In this document: piece after piece, positions 32,844 through 42,900 of the stretch
How positions within the stretch are numbered: position 1 is the stretch's first letter
Layout: the number at the start of each line of letters is the position of its first letter
Origin: Clostridium manihotivorum
Lineage (GTDB): Bacteria; Bacillota; Clostridia; Clostridiales; Clostridiaceae
DNA length: 64,000 bases
NCBI RefSeq assembly: GCF_004015185.1
Contig: NZ_CP025746.1
Coordinates: forward strand, 6,031,776-6,095,775
Reading direction: 5' to 3'
Made by a program: the position numbers and the translations under genes
Notes under the pieces: model-generated
Told to the model about the DNA's origin: nothing
The model's database searches: none
What the model saw: only the letters and a program-made list of their open reading frames with translations

Positions 32844-34220
32844 TTATAAGGAATCCTTGCGACGTATTCCTACTACACACTCCACGTGACTGGTCTGCGG
32901 GAACATATCAACCGGCTGCACTTCAACAGTTTTATAGCCTAAATCTTCAATTATAGCTAAGTCTCTAGCCAAGGTACTTGGATCACAGGAAACATAAACT
33001 ATTCTATCAGCATCAATAGAAGTTATGGCTTCAAGTAACTTCCTGTCACAGCCTTTTCTAGGAGGATCAACAACTACTACGTCTGCTTTTATTCCTTTAG
33101 CTATAAGGTCTGGTATAACCTTTTCTGATTCACCAGCGTAAAACTCTACGTTGCTAACAGAATTTTCTTCGGCGTTAATCCAAGCGTTATCTATAGCTTC
33201 TTGAATTATTTCAACCCCATATACTTTTTTAGCCTTTTGCGAAAGAAATAAGGTTATGGTACCTGTTCCACAGTAGGCATCAAAAACAGTTTCTTCTCCC
33301 TCTAAAGCTGCAAATTCTAATGCCTTAGAGTATAGCACTTCTGTCTGAACTGGATTTACTTGAAAGAAGGATAGTGGAGATATATTGAATTTAAACTCAC
33401 CTATGTAGTCACTTATGGTATCTTGTCCCCATAAAGTTAAAGATTCTTGTCCGAGTATTACATTAGACTTCTTATCATTGATGTTCTGAATTATGCTTTT
33501 AATACCAGGAATATTTAACTTCATAAGATTTATGAACTCTTCTTTACCTGGAAGCTTAGTACCATTAGTAACTATCACCACCATAACTTCATTTGTTTTG
33601 AAGCCACGTCTTATCATAATATGCCTTAGTATCCCACTTTCATCATAGTTTCCATCTAAAAAGTAAGGTCTTATATTATTTTTTTCTATCCAGCTTCTAG
33701 TTAAGGTCACAACCTTATCTGCAATTTCGTCTTGTATATAGCAGCTTTCCATATCTATTATTTCATGACTTCTTGGTGCAAAAAATCCTATGGTAAGTTT
33801 TCCGTCTTGCAATCCGATTGGTAGTTGAACTTTGTTTCTATACCTATATGGATTATCCATACCGATAGTATCTCTAACTAGATCTCCATTCAGCTTTCCT
33901 ATCTTTGTAATGCAGTCCCTAACTCTCTCTGTCTTAAAGTTAAGCTGCTCGTTATAAGATGTATGCTGAAGCCTACACCCCCCACACCTTTTATATATTG
34001 GACAAATAGGTTCTACTCTTTCCTCTGAGGTCTCTAAAGTTTCTACTAGCTTTCCATAGGCATAATTCTTTTTAACCTTTATAGCTTTAACTTTTACTCT
34101 TTCACCTCTTAATGCTCCTTCAACAAACATAGTAAAGTTACCATCTAACTTTCCTATACCTTCGCCCTCATATCCCTGAGCTACTATATCAACTATGTAC
34201 TCTTTATTTTTTTCTATCAT
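32844..34220 (-). CDS. rlmD: 23S rRNA (uracil-5-)-methyltransferase RumA/RlmD
   Basis: 458 residues. TRAM domain (VDIVAQGYEGEGIGKLDG), a [4Fe-4S] cysteine cluster (CPIYKRCGGCRLQH), the SAM motif VFDAYCGTGTITLFL, VVVDPPRKGCDRK and the catalytic YVSCDPSTLARD identify the RumA/TrmA family. It methylates 23S rRNA at U1939-type positions, and in Clostridium is a housekeeping protein. The conserved 3' end TSHVECVV carries the DNA sequence CACGTGGAGTG, known as an ICE target in Firmicutes. The coding sequence appears intact, but the last residues (GIRRKDSL) may derive from the element. Confidence 0.93.
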   Translation of the reverse strand: MIEKNKEYIVDIVAQGYEGEGIGKLDGNFTMFVEGALRGERVKVKAIKVKKNYAYGKLVETLETSEERVEPICPIYKRCGGCRLQHTSYNEQLNFKTERVRDCITKIGKLNGDLVRDTIGMDNPYRYRNKVQLPIGLQDGKLTIGFFAPRSHEIIDMESCYIQDEIADKVVTLTRSWIEKNNIRPYFLDGNYDESGILRHIMIRRGFKTNEVMVVIVTNGTKLPGKEEFINLMKLNIPGIKSIIQNINDKKSNVILGQESLTLWGQDTISDYIGEFKFNISPLSFFQVNPVQTEVLYSKALEFAALEGEETVFDAYCGTGTITLFLSQKAKKVYGVEIIQEAIDNAWINAEENSVSNVEFYAGESEKVIPDLIAKGIKADVVVVDPPRKGCDRKLLEAITSIDADRIVYVSCDPSTLARDLAIIEDLGYKTVEVQPVDMFPQTSHVECVVGIRRKDSL

Positions 34221-34278
34221 ACAATTTTCACCTCATATAGCAAATCGCTATCCATTTACGTTTAAACACGCTTCTATA

Positions 34279-34373
34279 GGTATCCTTTACGAAAACTTAA
34301 TTTATGTATGTTCTATAATCCCGACTTCTGGGGATTATCGGGCATATATAAATTAATAGTTGAAGTTGGAACC
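34279..34373. repeat. Small inverted-repeat element (MITE-like), copy 1
   Basis: 95 bases bounded by GGTATCC and GGAACC (related to GGTATCC in reverse). It is flanked on each side by CTATA (34274-34278 and 34374-34378), as in a 5-base target duplication. It is largely palindromic: TTAATTTAT and ATAAATTAA form inner arms. A second copy in reverse orientation lies at 50237-50356. The element lies in the 538-base gap between rumA and the DUF1540 gene. Confidence 0.7.
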
Positions 34374-34383
34374 CTATATAGCT

Positions 34384-34472
34384 GTACCACTTCATAATAA
34401 ACTTTTTATTTTCAATCTTTGCTCTCATACACAAGAGGAGTTTTGAAAGTAAACTTTGGATTTAAGTAGTAC
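34384..34472. repeat. Dispersed hairpin repeat (ACTTCA type)
   Basis: GTACCACTT at 34384-34392 pairs with AAGTAGTAC at 34464-34472 with one mismatch. The inner sequence TTCATAATAAA and the AC(T)TCA/GAAGT pattern are shared with hairpins at 39728-39823 and 48316-48358. The rest of this gap to 34758 is AT-rich with nothing else seen. Confidence 0.4.
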
Positions 34473-34758
34473 ACCTTTATACATACCTATAAATTGTCCT
34501 TTATATCATTAATTATGTCAATATTATTTGCTAAAAAATGCTGCAAAAGCTGATTTTATCAATAAATTCTTATATTCTTAAGAATTTATCTTCTTATATT
34601 TTTAACAATATAAATTGTAAAATTGTTTAAAGTACAAACTATTTTATTGTTGTAAAGTTTGGTTTAACTACCCCTTAATCTTGACTAAGTATTATAAAAG
34701 TATCCTTATGAATATCAATTTATAAAAGGCTAATTTATAAATTGATGATAAGTCAGAT

Positions 34759-35121
34759 CTATTTGTCAACAAAAGTCTCACATTGAGTACTCAATTCACT
34801 AACTGAATGTTCCCCATTGATAAGTACATTTGTAGCTTTACAGTTATGATTCTCGTTAAACACACACTTTACTGCTTCACACCTTATGCCTGGGCTAACT
34901 ACTATCTCATTATCTGAAAAAACTTGCATCAGTTCTCCGGTATAATTTGTATTAGTCATACTCTTAACTGAATTCTTAAAGCTTTTCTCAGCAAAGGTGG
35001 AGCACAATGTTCCTTCTGAACTATGTGCATTATCTCCTTTTATATGTATCTGACCAGCAGTACAAAAGCCTCCTGAAACATTGTTAACGCAATTTTCAGC
35101 ATTACAACTAAGTTTTGCCAT
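34759..35121 (-). CDS. Protein with two DUF1540 domains
   Basis: 120 residues. Two Cys-rich DUF1540 units: residues about 4-45 (CNAENCVNNVSGGFCTAGQI, then CSTF) and about 80-117 (CEAVKCVFNENHNCKATNV, then CETF). Each has the C-x4-C-x7/8-C-x-A...C pattern. DUF1540 proteins are common in spore-forming Firmicutes and may bind metal. The gene is monocistronic, between rumA and the direct repeats, with GGAGAG upstream. Confidence 0.85.
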   Translation of the reverse strand: MAKLSCNAENCVNNVSGGFCTAGQIHIKGDNAHSSEGTLCSTFAEKSFKNSVKSMTNTNYTGELMQVFSDNEIVVSPGIRCEAVKCVFNENHNCKATNVLINGEHSVSELSTQCETFVDK

Positions 35122-35177
35122 ATCATAATCTCTCCTTGATATCTATGTATGATTTTTTCTTTAGCTAATTTTTGCAT

Positions 35178-35323
35178 ATCTGCCTTTTCTGAACGTATGT
35201 GAAGAAATTCTGGCAGGCGATTAATCTTTATTTTTTATTCTTTCTCCCATATGCATTTAAGGTAACTCCACATACTTATCTATAGATTTATCTTAAATAT
35301 GATTTCCTAAAGAATAAAAAAGT
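35178..35323. repeat. 146-base direct repeat, copy A
   Basis: Identical base for base to 35360-35505, starting ATCTGCCTTTTCTGAACG and ending AGAATAAAAAAGT. The unit has no open frame. A diverged relative of its first ~45 bases occurs at 44887-44935. The two copies are 36 bases apart, with a terminator-like hairpin between. Confidence 0.9.
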
Positions 35324-35357
35324 GGCTGAAGCGAACTTCTTCGGCGACTTTTTTTGC
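35322..35357 (+). terminator. Hairpin between the two 146-base repeats
   Basis: GTGGCTGAAG and CTTCGGCGAC form a stem with one mismatch and a G-T pair, followed by a run of seven T on the plus strand. It has A-runs on the other side. It is locally GC-rich compared with its surroundings. It could be an independent terminator trapped between the repeat copies. Confidence 0.55.
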
Positions 35358-35359
35358 GC

Positions 35360-35505
35360 ATCTGCCTTTTCTGAACGTATGTGAAGAAATTCTGGCAGGC
35401 GATTAATCTTTATTTTTTATTCTTTCTCCCATATGCATTTAAGGTAACTCCACATACTTATCTATAGATTTATCTTAAATATGATTTCCTAAAGAATAAA
35501 AAAGT
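35360..35505. repeat. 146-base direct repeat, copy B
   Basis: Second identical copy of the unit at 35178-35323. The perfect match implies a recent duplication of repeat plus hairpin. The rest of the gap to 35746 is AT-rich and holds the upstream region of the plus-strand gene at 35747. Confidence 0.9.
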
Positions 35506-35746
35506 AAAAGCTTACATATTTAATAGTGTAATAGTATTTTTATCATATATAACTTAAATAATTCATTTATTGGCTCTATAAGTTTGCTTAGGTTATAATA
35601 TTTAGCTTACTACAAATTTTTTATACTAATCCATGGGCAAGTGTTTTCAAATACTACCTAAAGATGTATAATAAAACCAAGTAAAGGATTTCATAAGCAA
35701 AAATATAAATATTTAATCCTTTGGGGTATCGGGAGGTTATTATAAT

Positions 35747-36091
35747 ATGACTACATTTGTTTTAGTTATAGCTTCAGTAATGATAATAAGTGCTTTGGCT
35801 ATAAAGGTCTATATTTTATTCCGTTATTTTAAACAAAAAGAAAATGAAACTGCATTTGCTGAAACCAATTCAGTACTATCGGCTTATAAGAACTTAAATG
35901 AAAAAGGTATAGTTTCAAGTGATCAAATGGAACAACTACTATCACAATATAAGAAGTCTGAAAGCTCACAGAAACTAGAAGAAGAGAAAAACGCCTTACT
36001 TAAGCTAAAAGATTTGAATATATTATCACCGGAAGAATATAACGAAAAGATGTTTATATTAGAAGATTTATATAAGTGTGGCAAGATTTAA
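35747..36091 (+). CDS. Small membrane protein with SHOCT-like C-terminus
   Basis: 114 residues. An N-terminal membrane helix (VLVIASVMIISALAIKVYIL) is followed by a charged cytoplasmic part. Near the C-terminus ALLKLKDLNILSPEEYNEKM resembles a SHOCT domain (L-kLkdlgilteeEfe-Kk), and an earlier YKNLNEKGIVSSDQMEQLL looks like a related repeat. Strong GGGAGG ribosome site. It is the only plus-strand gene in this chromosomal stretch. Function unknown. Confidence 0.7.
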   Translation: MTTFVLVIASVMIISALAIKVYILFRYFKQKENETAFAETNSVLSAYKNLNEKGIVSSDQMEQLLSQYKKSESSQKLEEEKNALLKLKDLNILSPEEYNEKMFILEDLYKCGKI

Positions 36092-36322
36092 AAAAAGGGC
36101 ACCTAGAAAAAATAGGTGCAAGTAATCATAGGAATCAGTTGCCATTATATCCCTAGTATTATTTTCACATATAAAAAGGAAAATATACAGAACAAAAGAA
36201 AAAAATTATTATTAAATTTGTAAATTTTCTGTTAACAAAATACAAATTCAATATTTACATAAAAAATATTCTATGTAATATTTGATTTTTTATACAAAAG
36301 ATTTTCATAATTTCTTAGATAG

Positions 36323-36352
36323 TAAAAAAAAATGAGTGCATAAGCACTCATT
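36323..36352 (-). terminator. Terminator of pyk
   Basis: AATGAGTGC and GCACTCATT are perfect arms with a 4-base loop, ending in TTTTTTTT on the minus strand, 12 bases after the pyk stop. A second hairpin at 36099-36115 (GCACCTA/TAGGTGC) with a T-run on the minus strand lies further on. Confidence 0.85.
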
Positions 36353-36364
36353 TTATATTAAAAA

Positions 36365-37783
36365 TTATTCTACAACACTTACCTTTAATAGGTTTGTAGC
36401 ACCAACTTGGTCTACAGGAACTCCAGCAGCAACTACAACAGTATCTCCACTATTTATACATCCCTTAGCTTTAACTGTAGAAACTGATTTTTCCATCATT
36501 TCATCAGTTGAAGTAGCTTTTTCTGCAACTATTGGGTATACTCCAAAGCTTAAAGCTAATGTCTTAGCAACTCTTTCATTTGGAGTCACTGCAAATATAG
36601 GACAATCTGGTCTGTTTTGAGAAATTCTTCTAGCAGTAGCACCAGTTTGAGTTGAAGTTATTATTGCAGCAGCTTGTAATTCATGTGCAGCATTGCAAGC
36701 AGCTCTGCTTATAACTCCAGATATAGCAGGTACATGCTTCTTAGCTGTTGAAACTGCTAATTCATAGCTTAATTTCTTTTCAGTTTCTTCTGCTATTCTA
36801 GCCATAGTTTGAACTGCTTCTACTGGCCAGCTACCATTTGCTGATTCACCTGAAAGCATTATAGCATCTGTTCCATCAAGGATAGCATTAGCTACGTCTG
36901 AAACTTCTGCTCTTGTTGGTCTTGGGTTTCTCATCATAGAATCAAGCATTTGAGTTGCAGTTATAACTGGCTTACCAACTGTGTTACATTTTTCTATTAT
37001 AAGCTTTTGTACTGATGGTACTTTTTCTATTGGAATTTCAACACCTAGGTCTCCTCTAGCTACCATGATACCATCTGAAACAGCTATTATTTCATCTAGG
37101 TTGTCAACACCTTCTTGATTTTCAATCTTTGAGAAGATTTGAATATCAGCTCCGCCGTTTTCTACAAGAACCTTTCTTATAGCTTCAACGTCAGCAGCTT
37201 TTCTTATGAAAGATGCAGCAACAAGATTAACTCCTACTTCGCAACCAAACTTAAGGTCAGCTATATCTTTTTCTGTCATTGCAGGAAGTTTTATAGCAAC
37301 TCCTGGAACGTTAACTCCCTTATGAGTACCTACAACACCTGTGTTCTTAACAACACACTTTATTACGTTTCCGTCTACTGCAGTTACTTCTAATCCAACA
37401 AGACCGTCATCTATTAAGATCATGTTACCTGGCTTAACATCATTGCCTAGTCCAGCATATGTAACTGAACATTTAGTTGTATCACCAACTACATCTCCAC
37501 CTGCATATATTGTAAATTCTGATCCTACAGTTAATTCAACCTTACTTGGTTCAAACTTTCCAGTTCTTATTTCTGGTCCTTTAGTATCAAGCATAACAGC
37601 TATTTGCTTGTCATACTTCTTAGCTAATTCCTTAACTGCAAGCATTCTTCCTTTATGTTCTTCATGATCTCCATGTGAGAAGTTATGTCTTGAAACATTC
37701 ATTCCTGTTTCAATAATTTGTGATAAAATTTCTTCATTTTCACTAGCTGGTCCAATTGTACAAATAATTTTTGTTTTTCTCAT
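36365..37783 (-). CDS. pyk: Pyruvate kinase
   Basis: 472 residues from ATG 37783 (GGGAGTG upstream). Conserved regions: MRKTKIICTIGPAS, NFSHGDHEEH, MLDTKGPEIRTG, the active-site IFSKIENQEG, MVARGDLGVEI, and ITATQMLDSM-x4-PTRAEVSDVANA. The final glycolytic step is PEP + ADP to pyruvate + ATP. The C-terminal phosphohistidine-like extension of some Firmicute enzymes is absent. It lies 413 bases downstream of pfkA, and that gap contains only AT-rich sequence with no clear signal. Confidence 0.97.
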   Translation of the reverse strand: MRKTKIICTIGPASENEEILSQIIETGMNVSRHNFSHGDHEEHKGRMLAVKELAKKYDKQIAVMLDTKGPEIRTGKFEPSKVELTVGSEFTIYAGGDVVGDTTKCSVTYAGLGNDVKPGNMILIDDGLVGLEVTAVDGNVIKCVVKNTGVVGTHKGVNVPGVAIKLPAMTEKDIADLKFGCEVGVNLVAASFIRKAADVEAIRKVLVENGGADIQIFSKIENQEGVDNLDEIIAVSDGIMVARGDLGVEIPIEKVPSVQKLIIEKCNTVGKPVITATQMLDSMMRNPRPTRAEVSDVANAILDGTDAIMLSGESANGSWPVEAVQTMARIAEETEKKLSYELAVSTAKKHVPAISGVISRAACNAAHELQAAAIITSTQTGATARRISQNRPDCPIFAVTPNERVAKTLALSFGVYPIVAEKATSTDEMMEKSVSTVKAKGCINSGDTVVVAAGVPVDQVGATNLLKVSVVE

Positions 37784-38196
37784 GAAAATACACTCCCTCT
37801 TTTTTTTTAACCCCAAATACGTGTTGTTTAGAGCTGACTAAAGATACTTTTTTCTTTAGCTCACTTATCTATCTATTAAAACATGACATAAATTAACCTG
37901 GTTAATCAAGATATACTTTCCTAATTAACTAGCTAAATTAATCAAAAATCTACTTACCCTAAAAAGAGATTTTCAACTTGGCATGTATAATATACATTTA
38001 TTATTCCAGTAATACTATATTTATAAGCTTGTATAGATATAATTATTTAATTGAAAATCTACTATAACTTGCTCTAAATACATAAATTAAATAATTTATT
38101 CAATTTATGTGTGCTCAAGCTTTAAACCCTAAATAAAAACTTATGCACACATAGATTACATTCTATCATATTATCGCATTAATAGAAAACAAAATT

Positions 38197-39156
38197 TTAA
38201 TATGAAAGTGCAGTAGCTATCTCATATAATTTCTCATCAAATTTTCTTTCCATAGCTAATGCTTCGTCTATATCCATATCCATTATTTGATTATTTTTTA
38301 TTCCAACTACTCTGCAAGTTTTTCCTTCAAGTAGTAACTCAACTGCTTTAGCTCCCATCTTTGAAGCAAGAACTATATCTGCTGCAGATGGACTTCCACC
38401 TCTTTGTATATGTCCTAATATTGTTGCTCTAGTTTCCAGTCCAGTAACTTCTTCTATGTGTTTAGCTAAATCTTCTGCTCCACCAACACCTTCTGCAAGA
38501 AGGATAAGGTTATGCATCTTGCCTTTAGCTTTTCCTTCTAGAATAGTTTTGCATAGTTCATCTTGATTAAACCCTTTTTCTGGTACTACTATTGCTTCAG
38601 CTCCACCTGCAAGACCTGCATATAAAGCCAAATCTCCACAGTGTCTTCCCATTACTTCTACAACAGATACTCTTTCATGAGAAGTTGATGTATCTCTTAA
38701 TTTATTTACTGCATCGATAACAGTATTTAAAGCTGTATCAAAGCCTATTGTATAATCTGTGTAAGCTAAGTCATTATCTATTGTTCCTGGAAGACCTATA
38801 GTCTTAACTCCAAGCTTAGATATAAGTTTAGCACCTGTAAAGGAACCATCACCACCAACAACAACAAGTGCATCAACACCGTATGCTTTTAGTATGTTAG
38901 CTGCCTTCTTTCTTCCTTCTTCATGTCTGAATTCTTCACATCTTGCTGTTCTTAGGATTGTACCACCTCTTTGGATGATATCTGATACGCTGCTTCTATC
39001 CATCTTAAAAAGTTCCCCATTTATAAGACCAGCGTACCCTCTTTTTATCCCCATAACTTCCAATCCATTATGTAAAGCCATTCTTACCACAGCTCTTACT
39101 GCAGCATTCATTCCTGGTGCATCTCCACCACTTGTTAAAACAGCGATTTTTTTCAT
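38197..39156 (-). CDS. pfkA: ATP-dependent 6-phosphofructokinase
   Basis: 319 residues from ATG 39156 (GGAGGAAAT upstream). MKKIAVLTSGGDAPGMNAA, VVGGDGSFTGA, GLPGTIDNDLAYTD, VMGRHCGDLALY and RATILGHIQRGG are canonical PfkA motifs with the catalytic Asp in TIDND. Converts fructose 6-phosphate to fructose 1,6-bisphosphate. Gene order dnaE-pfkA-pyk is common in Firmicutes. A gap of about 800 bases separates it from dnaE, containing hairpins at 39669 and 39728. Confidence 0.97.
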   Translation of the reverse strand: MKKIAVLTSGGDAPGMNAAVRAVVRMALHNGLEVMGIKRGYAGLINGELFKMDRSSVSDIIQRGGTILRTARCEEFRHEEGRKKAANILKAYGVDALVVVGGDGSFTGAKLISKLGVKTIGLPGTIDNDLAYTDYTIGFDTALNTVIDAVNKLRDTSTSHERVSVVEVMGRHCGDLALYAGLAGGAEAIVVPEKGFNQDELCKTILEGKAKGKMHNLILLAEGVGGAEDLAKHIEEVTGLETRATILGHIQRGGSPSAADIVLASKMGAKAVELLLEGKTCRVVGIKNNQIMDMDIDEALAMERKFDEKLYEIATALSY

Positions 39157-39668
39157 AATATTTCCTCCTCCACACATTCATGGACATTTATAGTCCCACC
39201 TGTGCTAAATATTACCCACATTTATTAACTAGATTAATTTTACATAAACTACGAAGATTTTTCAACGTATAAATTATAATTTTAGTTAAATTATCTTCAT
39301 AAAATTTAGCTTAATAACGCTTGAATATTCTGACAAATAAAATTAAAATTACTTCATATTAATTCCCCAAATAAATTCTAACTAATATTTTCATAATTTT
39401 CAATGATTTTATGTTGAAATGTAGAAATACATGACGAAACATTGGGGATTGATACAATTTATTATATCCTTTTTGTGATATTTTTATATGTGGTTAAAAA
39501 ATATATGAAATCCTTTAACTTACAGGATATTATTTTTAAATTTCTTTTCTTATTTTCTACATATTTTTTGTTGTGCTTAAATTACTACTTTGAGTGCTAA
39601 AATTTATGAAACTCTCATATTTTAAAAGAACAAAAAATATTAATAGCTAACTGTAAAAGCATAAAAAC

Positions 39669-39717
39669 AAATAACAGACTATAGGCATACTACATAAAGA
39701 GTATGCCTTAGACTGTT
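39669..39717. repeat. Strong hairpin between dnaE and pfkA
   Basis: AACAGACTATAGGCATACT pairs with AGTATGCCTTAGACTGTT apart from one mismatch and one bulge. It may be a terminator for dnaE, although its T-run is short. The rest of the 39157-39958 gap is AT-rich, apart from the neighbouring hairpin at 39728. Confidence 0.6.
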
Positions 39718-39727
39718 ATCTTACATA

Positions 39728-39823
39728 GACATACTACTTCAAAATGAACTCTATCAAAATAAAACTTCGTAGATTCATCGAAAGCTTTATTTTGAGTCTA
39801 AGGATTGAAGTAGTTTGTCTGTT
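39728..39823. repeat. Composite hairpin (ACTTCA type) between dnaE and pfkA
   Basis: Outer arms CATACTACTTCAA and TTGAAGTAGTTTG pair imperfectly. Inner arms AAAATAAAACTTCG and CGAAAGCTTTATTTT pair with one bulge. Shares its ACTTCA/TGAAGT edges with the hairpins at 34384 and 48316, so it belongs to a small dispersed family. Confidence 0.5.
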
Positions 39824-39958
39824 CAGAGGAATAGATATTCCAGTTCTATAATCTTGTAATACCCTAGAAATCATTCTTACTATTAATGGTATTTTTGTCG
39901 ATTTATATATTTTACTTTGAACTGGTATATCTATAACAATTAAATTTTCGATTTAAAA

Positions 39959-42900
39959 TTAATCCACAACTTTTATATTTTCATCCCCAAAATATCCACT
40001 TAATGTTGCTATTATATCCCCATCTAAAGATACCCACAAATCCTTACTTAATCTAAAGTTTTGTCTCTCTTTTTCAGAGAATATATATATAGGGGTTTCT
40101 CCCTTAAAGGGCTCTAATATTGTTTTTAAAAGCTTATTTACAGCTCTAGCCTTTTCATTATCCTGAACTCTTATATAAATCTTTGAAGAATTTAGCTTCT
40201 CCAATGGCTGTATCTCTTCACAAATCAGCTTAGGAAGTTCATCCTCTTTTATACTAACTCTGCCTCTTACAACCACTAAAGAATCTTCTTTAATTAGTGC
40301 ATTTACTTTTTCTAAGGTTTTTGGGAAAACTATAACTTCAATAATACCACTAAGATCTTCTAACTTTAAAAAAGCCATTATGGTATTGTTTCTGGTTACT
40401 TTTCTAGACACTTCTGCTATTATTCCACCTATAACCACTCTTTCGCCATCATAAACCGAGGCTGAGGTCATAAGTCCACTATCAATAGAATCACCTAAAG
40501 CTTCATCTTCAAGCACTTGGCTATGAGAGAGTAGTATTTTTTCTATTCTAATAGTAGTTTGAAGCTTCAAACTTTGAGCATATTCGTCTAAAGGATGTCC
40601 CGTTATATAAAGCCCTGTCATTTCTTTTTCCATAGCTAAAAGATACTTTTTATCAAACTCCTTAATCTCTGGATACTTTATTGTAGGAGTGTCTAATACA
40701 GAGTTATCTTCATTTCCAAAAAGGCTTATCTGCCCATCAATATTTCGTTTTCTCTGGTTTCCTATACTGTCTAACACTCTTTCATAGACTGCAAGTAACC
40801 TTGATCTAAATATTTTAAAGCAATCAAAGGCACCAGCCTTTATTAAACTTTCTGTTGCTCTTTTGTTAATAGTGGATAGGTCCACCTTGTTTGCAAAGTC
40901 TATAAGTGATTTAAAGTGTCCCTTTTCCCTTCTGGAACTAACTACGCTTTCTACTACATTCATACCAACATTTTTTATAGCTGCAAGTCCAAATCTTATT
41001 GTATCGCCTTTAACTGTAAACTTTGAATAACTTTCATTTATATCTGGTGGCAACACTTGTATACCTAGACTCTCTGCAAAATTGATATAGTAAGCTACTT
41101 TTTCATTTATGCCCATTACCGAATTAAGCATTGCTGCGATGTACTCAACAGGATAATACTTCATAAGATAAGCAGTCTGGAAACCTACTACAGCATAAGC
41201 TGCAGCATGGCTTTTATTAAATGCATAAGAAGCAAAGTCCATCATTGAATCAAAAATCTTGTTACCTATCTCTTCTGATATACCGTTTCTAAGACATCCT
41301 GGAACTTCGATATCTCCATTTTCATCAACGATTCCATATATAAAGTTCTTTCTTTCTTCTTCCATGACCTTATGCTTTTTCTTAGACATAGCCCTTCTTA
41401 CAAGGTCACTACGTCCCATAGAGTATCCTCCAAGCTTTCTAACTATCTCCATTACCTGCTCTTGATATACTAAGCATCCATAAGTAACTTTTAATATAGG
41501 TTCTAGGTGAGGTGTTAAATAAGTTATCTTATCTGGGTTCTTCTTATTTTCTATGTATCTTGGAATCTCAGCCATAGGACCTGGTCTATATAGAGATATT
41601 CCCGCTATTATATCTTCCAAAGAATCTGGCTTTAGTTCTTTCATAAAAGAAGTCATACCAGCAGATTCTAATTGGAATACCCCAACTGTTTTACCTTCTC
41701 CTAGCATCCTATAAACTTCTTTATCATCAAAATCTAGCTTATCTAGATCAATATCTATACCACGATTTTGCTTTACCATGTCTACTGCATCTTTCATTAC
41801 AGTCAAGGTTCTAAGTCCAAGAAAGTCCATTTTTAAGAGACCTAGCTCTTCTAGAGTAACCATATCAAACTGTGTTACTACGTTATCTTCATTTTTTTGC
41901 AGTGGTACATACTCAACTAAGGGACGTGAAGCTATTACTACACCCGCAGCATGGGTAGATGAATGTCTTGGTAGTCCTTCAAGCTCCCTACTAACATCTA
42001 TTAATTCCTTAACTCTTGCATCATTATCGTATTCACTTTTAAGTTCAGGATTTAGCTCTAACGCCTTATCAATGGTTATAGTAACCCCTTGCATATTAGG
42101 AGGTATCATCTTAGCTATCTTATCAACTTCGCTATAAGAATAGTTCATGGCTCTTCCCACATCTCTTATACAGCCTCTAGCAGCCATAGTACCGAAGGTT
42201 ATAATCTGAGATACATTGTCCATGCCATACTTTTCTACAACATAATCTATTACTTCCTGTCTTCTTTCATAGCAAAAGTCACTATCTATATCAGGCATAC
42301 TTATTCTCTCTGGATTTAAGAATCTCTCAAATAGCAAGCTATACTTAATAGAATCAATCTTTGTTATTCCAAGAGTATACGCAACTAAGGATCCGGCCCC
42401 AGAACCTCTTCCTGGTCCAGTTGGTATACCATTATCATTGGAGTACTTTATAAAGTCCCAAACTATTAAAAAGTAGTCCACATATCCCATCTGATTTATA
42501 ACTGATAGCTCATAATTCAATCTATCTATATAAAGCTTGGCTTCATCGTTTGTTTCACCAAATTCTATTATCTTGTCTAAGTCAAAATCCTTATGTAAAA
42601 AATTTTTAAAGACCTCATATCTTTCAATAAGTCCTTTAAAGCAAACCTCTCTCATATACTCAAAAGGATCAGTTCCTTCTGGTAATGGAAACTTAGGAAG
42701 CTTTGATGTATGGAATTCATATTCAAAGTTGCACATATCTGCTATCTTCTGAGTATTTTCCAGTGCTTCCGGCACATATGAAAACATATTCCACATCTCT
42801 TCAGCTGATTTTAAATAAAATTGATCTGAAGGGTATCTCATTCTGTTCTCTTCATCTACAGTCTTTCCAGTCTGTATGCATAGAAGTACATCATGAGATC

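Noticed and set aside
32844..34220. rumA disrupted by integration
   Set aside because: All family motifs through TSHVECVV are present and the frame is open to a stop, so the gene is probably functional.
35178..35505. Possible CRISPR array
   Set aside because: Only two long (146-base) identical copies with one short spacer that is a hairpin; no cas genes nearby.
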